Below, one piece after another: positions 7,234 to 14,294 of a stretch of DNA of 32,000 nt. The translations under genes were made by a program, and so were the position numbers. Each line of letters starts with the position of its first letter. The stretch's first letter is position 1. The notes below the pieces were generated by a model. It did no database searches, was not told the DNA's origin, and saw only the letters and a list, made by a program, of their open reading frames with translations. This DNA is from Planctomycetota bacterium (GTDB taxonomy: Bacteria > Planctomycetota > JACOTG01 > JAJDCM01): assembly GCA_029260825.1 (NCBI GenBank), contig JAJDCM010000050.1, forward strand, positions 1 to 32,000, read 5' to 3'.

Positions 7234-8117
7234 CCAGGAAGAATTCATCGCCTCGAGTCAAACCCGTCCGAAAGTACAACATCGCTCGTTACCCATCCCA
7301 CGAGGACCCTGACCCGATCAATCATCCTCAACCCGTCAACTTTCCGTTTCGAAAGGAACTCGTAGCGACCCTGGCCACCCTGGGGATTCTCGGTACAAAG
7401 GCCTCGCTCACGGAGAACGGCTCGGCGAAGAATCCGTTTACTCTCGAGCAAAGTGGACTCCCTCACCAACCTTCGATGTTCGGAACCGGTCAACCAAGCT
7501 ATCTCGCCGACAAAAAAGCGCGGGAGGTGATCGATCGAGTGTTTCGAGAAGAAGGGTTCACTCTCAAGAGCAACGTACCCTACCAAGAAGAAGACAACGA
7601 ACTCGTCCTGGATGGATTCGACGAGAACGATCACACAGGCTACGTCCTCGCTCATTTCAAGAACCTGGAGAAAGACGCCCTGATTCCCTGGAGCCCGGTG
7701 AACCCAAACAGCGACCCCATCGACCAGCTCAGGAGTCGTCTTCAATACAAGGTCAAGAACGAATTCACCGGCAAGATCAAAGAACACGCCCAGCGAACTC
7801 TCGAACTCACGGATGAGGCAAGGTTCCGAAAGGGATTCGCTGACCTGGAAAAAGAAATCGGGCGCTCCAAGCTCTCGCTTAAAGAAGCTCGCCACCTCGC
7901 GACCATACCCACAGAAAAGAAGGAATTCATTGCCGTCATTAGCCTGTTCGATCGCAGATTCCATATCACCCGCGGTAGCAGGAAGTTCGACGCCGCGACC
8001 CCAAAGAGCGCGGACGAGCTCAAAAAGACCCGGGAAGAACAGGTAGGAGAGGTGCTGAAGAACCTCGAAAAGAGCGTGAGGCAATACCTGGAGTGGGCCA
8101 GGAGTCAGGGACTCTAA
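7230..8117 (+). CDS. Unknown cysteine-free protein coupled to the radical SAM maturase
   Basis: I do not recognise the family. The product has 295 residues and no cysteine. It opens with a basic, Pro- and aromatic-rich segment (KYNIARYPSHEDPDPINHP), then FPFRKELVATLATLGILG, a short hydrophobic or amphipathic stretch (about 39-56). It continues with a charged, mostly helical body: an acidic patch (QEEDNELVLDGFDENDH) near 120-135, Lys/Glu-rich helices from 160 on, and a C-terminal coiled-coil-like tail (SADELKKTREEQVGEVLKNL). No standard signal peptide is present. Its ATG overlaps the stop of the radical SAM/SPASM gene. A role as substrate, chaperone or scaffold of that enzyme is inferred from this coupling alone. 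It is much longer than a typical RiPP precursor, so modification of a whole protein, as with QhpD and its gamma subunit, is the closer analogy. Confidence 0.85.
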   Translation: MTRKNSSPRVKPVRKYNIARYPSHEDPDPINHPQPVNFPFRKELVATLATLGILGTKASLTENGSAKNPFTLEQSGLPHQPSMFGTGQPSYLADKKAREVIDRVFREEGFTLKSNVPYQEEDNELVLDGFDENDHTGYVLAHFKNLEKDALIPWSPVNPNSDPIDQLRSRLQYKVKNEFTGKIKEHAQRTLELTDEARFRKGFADLEKEIGRSKLSLKEARHLATIPTEKKEFIAVISLFDRRFHITRGSRKFDAATPKSADELKKTREEQVGEVLKNLEKSVRQYLEWARSQGL

Positions 8118-8234
8118 AGGGATGATTCAACAGTGGTGACAAGAGCCCTCGCTGCGGTTACCATGAGACAAGCCCCCGGAAGCACGAACCGCCACGAACA
8201 GCACTCTTGAACACCCAACACCCGGAGGGAACTC

Positions 8235-9677
8235 ATGAATCTTTCCCGTCGCACTTCCCCGACTCCTCTCCTCGCTCTTCTCTTTCTGGTTCTACTCGGG
8301 TCTGCAGCCCTCGCTCAATCGGGCCCGAGAATGAACCTCGAAGACGAAGGATTACTGCCTCGCCTGGGGCCTTTCCCCGGGAACACCGATGTCGCTCCGC
8401 CCAGCCCTCCCCCCGAACCAATTGCGGGTTTTCGCGGAGCCTCTTCTTCCCCCAGACGAGCCATCATGCTCGCCGGCTACTGGCCCCCTTCCAACGAAGC
8501 GATCCGTCGCTTCAGTGCGAGCCCCCAGCAGAACCCCGGTGGTTGGATCGGCTCGAACTGGGAAGGTCGAGGCTATGACGTCTATGCCTTCTTCCCGGAA
8601 TTCACCCCTGCAAATTGCTCGAACTGCGGTCAAGGGACGGGCGACCTTGAGGTGGACTATCAGGACACAACAAACGATTTCTTCCCGCTGGCCGACTCCA
8701 TCGAGCCGGTTGCCATCATTACATTCAGCCGGGGATTCATCGACATGAGCTGGGAGCTCGAGACGAATCAATTCAATCGATCCAACTGGATCGGTGACTT
8801 CACGGCTCCCTTCTTCCCGACTCCCAGCCCACCGGACGCCAGCGTTCCCGCCGGAACCCTTCGCCCCACAACACTGCCCGTCAACAACATCGCCAGCGCT
8901 GTGAACAGTGCCGGCCTGGGACTCAATTCCTATGTGTGCGTGAACGGAGATGGCGGAGGATTCCTGTCCGAGTTCATGGCCTATCTGGGAGTTTGGTATC
9001 AGTCCATCCACAGTGCACCAAACGACCCGGCGCGTTGCGTCGCCGCAGGCCATGTCCACGTGGGTGGGAACGTCTCCTGGCCCAACGCTCGCGAGGCGGC
9101 ACGAGTGACCCTCCGCACGGTTATCGATCACGTGAACACCATCATAGAACCCCCCGGAGGCTCCATCGCCTCTTGTGGACCGGGTGCTGTCAATGCCGGT
9201 TGCGGCCCGACGGAAGACGTTCTCTTCGTCAACGGATCCGTTGGTGGCCCGGCTCGAGTCGAATACGTAAATCGAGGTGCCCCACTCACCATTAGCATGA
9301 GCGAGCCGTCCTCGATGAACGGCGACGGCATGCAGACGAAACTCTGTCTCTACGCGTTTCAAGGGATTCCGACCCCGGCGGATGAGGTCCTGCTGCCACT
9401 TGGATTCGGTCCCATGTGTTTTGGGCCGGCGTCCATTGCGACCCAACAACCAGCAAAAACCTGGAACTCACTCGGGCGTGTCCCGAAGTTGGGCCCTCAC
9501 ACCGCACCAGGCGCCCCCCCTCTGATTCCCGACAGCACCCGATTGGATATCGTGAATCTACCCATGGGCTTGAACCAGACGATCCAGGTCACTCTTCAAG
9601 CACTGGTTGAAGACCGTTGCAGCCAAGGGTCATTTCCGGTGAGCGTTACGAACGGTCTCGTGCTTCGCGTTGACTGA
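8235..9677 (+). CDS. Secreted protein with a peptidase C15 (pyroglutamyl peptidase I)-like domain
   Basis: The protein has 480 residues. The ATG is preceded by GGAGGG at 5-nt spacing. The signal peptide is about 1-27 (LLALLFLVLLGSAALAQ). Residues 75-310 resemble the PGP-I fold: AIMLAGYWPPSNEA parallels the N-terminal strand and turn, ITFSRG a central strand, GDGGGFLSEFMAYLG the helix carrying the catalytic Cys (family form 'AGxFLCN'), and AAGHVHVGG the strand carrying the catalytic His (His275). At the Cys position this protein has Ser245, so activity is doubtful or altered. Residues 315-480 form a beta-rich C-terminal module ending VTNGLVLRVD, of a type I associate with secreted planctomycete proteins. 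It lies 117 bp after the radical SAM-coupled gene on the same strand; a functional link is possible but unproven. Confidence 0.75.
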   Translation: MNLSRRTSPTPLLALLFLVLLGSAALAQSGPRMNLEDEGLLPRLGPFPGNTDVAPPSPPPEPIAGFRGASSSPRRAIMLAGYWPPSNEAIRRFSASPQQNPGGWIGSNWEGRGYDVYAFFPEFTPANCSNCGQGTGDLEVDYQDTTNDFFPLADSIEPVAIITFSRGFIDMSWELETNQFNRSNWIGDFTAPFFPTPSPPDASVPAGTLRPTTLPVNNIASAVNSAGLGLNSYVCVNGDGGGFLSEFMAYLGVWYQSIHSAPNDPARCVAAGHVHVGGNVSWPNAREAARVTLRTVIDHVNTIIEPPGGSIASCGPGAVNAGCGPTEDVLFVNGSVGGPARVEYVNRGAPLTISMSEPSSMNGDGMQTKLCLYAFQGIPTPADEVLLPLGFGPMCFGPASIATQQPAKTWNSLGRVPKLGPHTAPGAPPLIPDSTRLDIVNLPMGLNQTIQVTLQALVEDRCSQGSFPVSVTNGLVLRVD

Positions 9678-9693
9678 CCAGCAGTGGATCGGG

Positions 9694-10080
9694 TCATGAT
9701 TGCGCCGGAGAAATTCGCCAGGGAGGGTTCTTCCTGTTTTCTCCGGCGTAATAGAGGCAGATCTCATTCCCCGACGGATCTTTGAGCCGAGCTTCTCTCC
9801 ACAACCAGCTTTGATCTGCCGGCTCTTGAGAAAAGTGAAGCCCTTTTTCCTTCAACTCCTCCACCAACTCATCAAGCCTCGACGTTTCGAAATACACCAC
9901 CGCCCCCGCGCCCGGGGCGACATGATCGGTTTGGTGAACGGAAAACGTCGAGTTCCCCTCAGGCAATTCGAACCTGGCATAGTGAGGCGCATCCGTAATC
10001 TGGCGGAGGCCCAGGAGACGGTAAAACTCAACGCTCTTCTCGACGTTCTGTGCCGGCACTGTAACTTGGTTCAAGTCCAT
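9694..10080 (-). CDS. VOC (glyoxalase/bleomycin-resistance) superfamily protein
   Basis: A 128-residue single VOC domain with two beta-alpha-beta-beta-beta halves: LNQVTVPAQNVEKSVEFYRLLG opens the first, and AVVYFETSRLDELVEELKEKG the second, ending in KDPSGNEICLYY. The final Glu (NEICLYY) and the His in TFSVHQTDH are possible metal ligands, but the usual first His of glyoxalase I is Gln here (LNQV), so classic glyoxalase I activity is not supported. It lies downstream of the SSS symporter on the same strand with 28 bp between them and may share its transcript. The substrate is unknown. Its stop lies 16 bp from the end of the convergent C15-like gene. Confidence 0.85.
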   Translation of the reverse strand: MDLNQVTVPAQNVEKSVEFYRLLGLRQITDAPHYARFELPEGNSTFSVHQTDHVAPGAGAVVYFETSRLDELVEELKEKGLHFSQEPADQSWLWREARLKDPSGNEICLYYAGENRKNPPWRISPAQS

Positions 10081-10104
10081 GAGATTCTTCTCGCAAAAAG
10101 GCTG

Positions 10105-10116
10105 CTAGCTAGCTAG
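10105..10116. repeat. Three tandem CTAG tetranucleotides at a symporter stop codon
   Basis: CTAG occurs three times in a row, and the middle one supplies the TAG stop of the minus-strand symporter gene. CTAG also bounds both hairpin-type elements at 25446-25475 and 31064-31131, so this could be the scar of a lost insertion; chance is also possible. Confidence 0.35.
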
Positions 10117-11896
10117 TGGTGGACGGGTCAACGTCAGGAACTCTCCAGATAAGAGTTAGAATTCTCCAGAGACCGATCGCGCTGACCAACGCGATCGCCA
10201 CACAGATTCCGCCCGTCACATAGTTTCCGTAGAGCAAACTCCCGGTTCCAAACAACGCGGAATAGACCAGCATACAGCCCAAGACCCATCCCAGTAGCCC
10301 ATGAGCCAGACTATCCGGCGACGGAGGTAAATCCGCTTCCTCCCGGATGCTGTTCCAGCCAGGCCCGGCAGGACGCACTAACTTGTAGAAACGGACGAGC
10401 GTTTCACGGTTTGTGGGGGATGTCATGTACATCACCAGCACCCAGGTAATCGTAGAGACCACAACGGGAACAACAATGTTGAAGCTCCCTGGGATCTCAG
10501 CACCAGCCTTATTCGCCACGAACATGCTCATGGCCGTAACGAACGACGAGATCATCGCCGCAATCTCACTCCAGGCATTGATGCGCCACCAGAACCACCG
10601 AAGAATGTAGATCAATCCGGTTCCGGCTCCTACCGAGAGCAGAAGTGAAAAGCCTTCCGAGGCCGTATCGACGACAAGCACCAGAAGACCCGCTGCTACC
10701 GTGAGCCCGACCGTCACGAGGCGGGAAACCCAGACGTAGTGACGCTCCGACCCATCCGACCGGAAGAACCTTCGATAGAAGTCGTGAACAAGATAGGACG
10801 AGCCCCAGTTGAGGTGCGTAGACATGGTCGAAACGTAAGCACAGAAAAGAGACGCAACCAACAGTCCAAGAAGGCCGCTCGGAAGGAGGGTCAACATCGC
10901 CGGATAGGCCAGATCATTGCCGATCAGATCATCACTCACATGAGGCAGCGCTTCTTGAATACTGTCAAGGGTGGGAAAAACAAGCATGGAGCAAAGTGCC
11001 ACGATGATCCAGGGCCACGGCCGAAGTGCATAGTGAGCAACGTTGAACCAGAGCGTTGCTCCCATGGCATGACGTTCATCCTTCGCGGCAAGCATGCGCT
11101 GGGCAATGTAGCTTCCACCTCCCGGCTCGGCTCCAGGATACCAGGTCGACCACCATTGAACCGCCAGCGGGATGATCAGGACCGTCAGCACGAGCTCCGT
11201 ATCCCCGAAGTCCGGAAGCAAATTCAGAGTCTTTGGATCAAGCTTCGACACGAGTCCGGCAAGTCCTCCCACATCCGGGTGATCGAGGGAGAAATACGCG
11301 GCGGCAAGGACTCCCGCCATGGCAATTCCAAACTGAAGGATGTCACTGACCAGAACACCCCAGAGCCCGGATAGAGTGGAGAACACGATGCAGACCAAAC
11401 CGCAAACGATCACGGTCTGGATCCTCTCCCAACCCAGCATGACGTTGGCGATCTTCACGGCGGCGAGGGTCACCGTCGCCATGGTGATACAGTTGAAGAA
11501 GAGGCCAAGATAGATGGAACGGAAACCACGCACAAAAGCCGCCGACTTCCCTTCGTATCGGATCTCGTAGATCTCTAGATCGGTGAGAACCTTCGAGCGA
11601 CGCCAAAGCCGGGAGTAGAAAAAAACCGTCATCATGCCGGTCAGCAAAAAGGCCCACCACACCCAGTTGTGAGAAACGCCTTTCGTGCGAACAAAATCCG
11701 TCACCAGGTTCGGAGTATCCGTGCTGAAGGTGGTCGCCACCATGGATGTTCCGATGAGCCACCAAGGGGCCGCTCGTCCCGAGGCAAAAAACTCGGTCGT
11801 CCCCTTGGAGGCTCTTCGAGCATAAAAAATCGCCGGGGCAAACGACGCCATCAAGCAGATCGCAATCACCCACCAGTCCACCGGAGTCAGTTGCAT
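10109..11896 (-). CDS. SSS-family sodium:solute symporter (SLC5-like)
   Basis: A 595-residue integral membrane protein with about 13-14 hydrophobic helices in the SSS pattern. It opens with a helix, a TTEFFASGRAAPWWLIG loop and a second helix with STDTP, where SSS proteins coordinate Na+ and substrate. A conserved GLWGVLVSDILQFG segment follows, and a YVSTMSTHLNWGSSYLVHDFY stretch near residue 355 carries the small polar residues of the second Na+ site. The start ATG at 11896 has GAAGGA upstream. It is divergent from nagA with 191 bp between the starts, which suggests a carbohydrate, but sequence alone does not give the substrate. It may be co-transcribed with the VOC gene downstream. Confidence 0.92.
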   Translation of the reverse strand: MQLTPVDWWVIAICLMASFAPAIFYARRASKGTTEFFASGRAAPWWLIGTSMVATTFSTDTPNLVTDFVRTKGVSHNWVWWAFLLTGMMTVFFYSRLWRRSKVLTDLEIYEIRYEGKSAAFVRGFRSIYLGLFFNCITMATVTLAAVKIANVMLGWERIQTVIVCGLVCIVFSTLSGLWGVLVSDILQFGIAMAGVLAAAYFSLDHPDVGGLAGLVSKLDPKTLNLLPDFGDTELVLTVLIIPLAVQWWSTWYPGAEPGGGSYIAQRMLAAKDERHAMGATLWFNVAHYALRPWPWIIVALCSMLVFPTLDSIQEALPHVSDDLIGNDLAYPAMLTLLPSGLLGLLVASLFCAYVSTMSTHLNWGSSYLVHDFYRRFFRSDGSERHYVWVSRLVTVGLTVAAGLLVLVVDTASEGFSLLLSVGAGTGLIYILRWFWWRINAWSEIAAMISSFVTAMSMFVANKAGAEIPGSFNIVVPVVVSTITWVLVMYMTSPTNRETLVRFYKLVRPAGPGWNSIREEADLPPSPDSLAHGLLGWVLGCMLVYSALFGTGSLLYGNYVTGGICVAIALVSAIGLWRILTLIWRVPDVDPSTTS

Positions 11897-12087
11897 AGCG
11901 TCGTTCCTTCGTCCTTTGCCGAAGATTCATGGGCAAGAGTATGGTCATGGCCAGCGGCCAGCAGCCAAAAAGACCAGCTATTTCCCTCGATTACAAGAGA
12001 CTTGACGTAGGGCAAGGGCTTGTGTGCACTGGGGCGTCCGCTTCAGGCAATACATTCAGCCCGCTAGCCATCCAGTCAGTGTGCGAA
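11897..12087. promoter_or_regulatory. Divergent intergenic region between symporter and nagA
   Basis: The 191 bp should contain both promoters. A TTGACG (12002-12007) is present on the plus strand but lacks a good -10 at the right distance. No clear operator was found. The nagA frame stays open back to 11929, yet that extension has no NagA-like sequence. Confidence 0.35.
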
Positions 12088-13263
12088 ATGATCTACATCG
12101 GTCCGGTCACGCTCAGTCTTCCTGACGGCCCTCTTCCGGAGGGAGCCGTCCTCATTGACGGCTGCCATATCGCCAGGGTCGGAGCAGCGGTAGACATCAA
12201 ACCCCCGCCTGGTAGCAAATCCTTTTTTCCCCCTCAAAGTACGTTGTCTCCTGGCTTTCTCGACCTCCAGCTCAATGGAGCCTACGGCCACGACTTCACC
12301 ACCTCGCCCGAGTCCATCTGGGAAGTCGCATCCCGTCTGCCAAGACACGGAATTACCCGGTTCCTTCCCACGGTGATAACTTCTCCCCCCTCTTCCATCT
12401 CCCGCGCCATCGAAGTCCTGCGAGCTGGTCCTCCGGAAGGATTTCAGGGAGCCAGGCCCCTCGGTCTTCACCTTGAGGGCCCGTTTCTGAATCCGCTGAA
12501 AAAAGGAGCCCATCCCCAGGATCTTTTTCGCACTCCAGATCAGGAACCCGAGCCTTCCTGGCTCAACGCCCCTCAAGTACAAATGGTGACTCTGGCGCCG
12601 GAGCTCCCCGGGGCGGAAAACCTCGTGCGGGCCCTCTCAAAACGCGGAGTCCTCGTTTCCGCCGGACACTCAGTCGCTGACGAGAAGACCGCTCACGAGA
12701 GCTTCGAATGGGGAATTTCTTCCGGGACTCACCTCTACAATGCCATGTCGGGACTCGACCATCGAACCCCCGGCCTCGTGGCCGCCCTTCTTGAAACAAA
12801 TCGTGCATCCGCAGGACTCATCGCCGACGGGGTTCACGTTCATTCCGCCATGGTTCGACTCGCCTTTCGCTGCAAAGGACCGGACGGAATCTATCTCGTG
12901 AGCGACGCCATGGCGGCTGCAGGATTGGGGCCAGGAGAACATCATCTTGCGGGAATGCAGGTGGTTGCCACGGAGAGCTCCGTTCGCTTGCAAGACGGAA
13001 CCCTCGCAGGAAGCAACCAGATGCTCGATGCCAACCTTCAAAAACTACTCGCCTGGAACATCTGTTCCCTTCAGGATGCTCTGAAAACCGTGACAACAAC
13101 TCCAGCCGCCTTGCTGAAACAGAAGAGCCCGGAGATCGTCCCCGGTGCGGTAGCCGACCTTACAGTCGTCGACCGCCAGGGTCGGGTACTCGCATGTTTC
13201 GTCGACGGAAAAGACCTTTCCAATGATGGCACCAAAGAAAGCGAGACCCATGGGACTTCGTGA
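12088..13263 (+). CDS. nagA: N-acetylglucosamine-6-phosphate deacetylase
   Basis: A 391-residue cytosolic amidohydrolase that converts GlcNAc-6-phosphate to glucosamine-6-phosphate and acetate. Family motifs appear in order: PGFLDLQLNGAYGHDF, LHLEGPFLNPLKKGAHP (metal ligand Glu130), AGHSVAD (His194), GTHLYNAM (His215), IADGVHVH (His250/His252) and LVSDAMAAAG (catalytic Asp273), ending with a typical GAVADLTVVD strand. The ATG at 12088 is chosen because MIYIGPVTLSLPDG is the normal NagA N-terminus; a GTG at 12079 is also in frame, and the ribosome site is weak. Its 3' end overlaps the SIS deaminase gene. Together with that gene and the following symporter it forms an amino-sugar operon. Confidence 0.96.
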   Translation: MIYIGPVTLSLPDGPLPEGAVLIDGCHIARVGAAVDIKPPPGSKSFFPPQSTLSPGFLDLQLNGAYGHDFTTSPESIWEVASRLPRHGITRFLPTVITSPPSSISRAIEVLRAGPPEGFQGARPLGLHLEGPFLNPLKKGAHPQDLFRTPDQEPEPSWLNAPQVQMVTLAPELPGAENLVRALSKRGVLVSAGHSVADEKTAHESFEWGISSGTHLYNAMSGLDHRTPGLVAALLETNRASAGLIADGVHVHSAMVRLAFRCKGPDGIYLVSDAMAAAGLGPGEHHLAGMQVVATESSVRLQDGTLAGSNQMLDANLQKLLAWNICSLQDALKTVTTTPAALLKQKSPEIVPGAVADLTVVDRQGRVLACFVDGKDLSNDGTKESETHGTS

Positions 13264-14290
13264 AGAGATCCTTCAGCAGCCCGACGTCCTTTCGAACCTC
13301 CTCACAAGAGGGGCTCCATCGGTTTCCGACATTGCCAGAGCTCTTTCTCAAAGGGAAATCGACCTCGTCTACGTCGTCGCCCGAGGAAGCTCGGATAACG
13401 CAGGACTCTACGCCAAGTACCTCTTTGGCATTCACAATCGACTTCCGGTTGCCCTTGCGATTCCCTCCCTGTTTACCCTGTACAAGGCCCCGCCCCGGCT
13501 CAAAAACACCCTTGTCCTCGGAATCTCTCAATCGGGAGAGTCAGCTGACCTCGTAGAAGCCTTGAAGGCATGTCGCGCCGAGGGTGCTTCAACCGTTGTC
13601 ATCACCAATTGCCCCGAGTCTCCGCTTGCTGATGCCTCCGAGTTCGTTCTGGATATCGGAGCCGGTGAGGAAACCGCGGTGGCTGCGACGAAAACCTACA
13701 CCGGCCAGCTCCTTGCCGTCGCCATGCTTTCCACTGCGCTAGCAAACAACGAGGAACACAGACGTTCTCTGGCCACCCTTCCCACGCTCGCCGAAAAAAC
13801 TCTTGAGCTCAACTCGGAAGACTCGGTGGCGTCCATCGCTGAACGGTATCGCTACATGGAGCAATGCGTCGTTCTTGGCCGTGGATTCAACTACGCAACC
13901 GTCTTTGAATGGTCTCTCAAGCTGAAGGAACTCACGTACGTCGTGGCTGGCCCCTACTCCTCGGCCGACTTTCGCCATGGCCCCATCGCGCTCGTGGAGC
14001 GAGGGTTCCCGGTTCTTGCCGTTCTCGCCAATGGAGCCGTCAAGCCGGACATTCTCGATCTTCTGGCTCATCTGGGTGAGGAGAAGGGCGCTGAAATCTT
14101 GCTCGTTACAAACTCAAACAAAGCGGACAAGATCGCCCAGAAGATCCTTCGGTTTCCCGACGCCCCGGAGTGGCAAACCCCACTTCTCGCAATTCTTCCC
14201 GCACAGCTTTTCACCTACTCTTTGACCCTTGCCAAGGGGTTCGATCCTGAACATCCGCGAGGGCTGCGAAAGATCACCACCACGGAGTGA
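13223..14290 (+). CDS. SIS-domain glucosamine-6-phosphate deaminase, NagB-II type
   Basis: A 355-residue tandem SIS protein without the glutaminase domain of GlmS. SIS 1 carries VARGSSDNAG and ISQSGESADLVEAL, then GEETAVAATKTYTGQLLA. SIS 2 carries GRGFNYATVFEWSLKLKEL and AGPYSSADFRHGPIAL, close to the NagB-II (GlmS-related deaminase) signature. It would convert GlcN-6-P to fructose-6-P and ammonia, the step after NagA. An AgaS-type galactosamine-6-P activity is the main alternative. Starts are ATG 13223 (GGAAAAG upstream) or ATG 13250 (MGLREEILQQP, a family-like N-terminus). Both overlap the nagA stop, by 41 or 14 nt, so translation is likely coupled. The next gene starts 4 nt after its stop. 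Confidence 0.92.
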   Translation: MMAPKKARPMGLREEILQQPDVLSNLLTRGAPSVSDIARALSQREIDLVYVVARGSSDNAGLYAKYLFGIHNRLPVALAIPSLFTLYKAPPRLKNTLVLGISQSGESADLVEALKACRAEGASTVVITNCPESPLADASEFVLDIGAGEETAVAATKTYTGQLLAVAMLSTALANNEEHRRSLATLPTLAEKTLELNSEDSVASIAERYRYMEQCVVLGRGFNYATVFEWSLKLKELTYVVAGPYSSADFRHGPIALVERGFPVLAVLANGAVKPDILDLLAHLGEEKGAEILLVTNSNKADKIAQKILRFPDAPEWQTPLLAILPAQLFTYSLTLAKGFDPEHPRGLRKITTTE

Positions 14291-14294
14291 CTCG

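Noticed and set aside
8352..9449. 365-codon open frame on the minus strand inside the C15-like gene
   Set aside because: It is a shadow of the plus-strand gene, which has a signal peptide, ribosome site and recognisable motifs; the antisense product looks like no protein.
11929..12087. N-terminal extension of nagA
   Set aside because: The extra 53 residues do not resemble NagA, and the family N-terminus starts at 12088.
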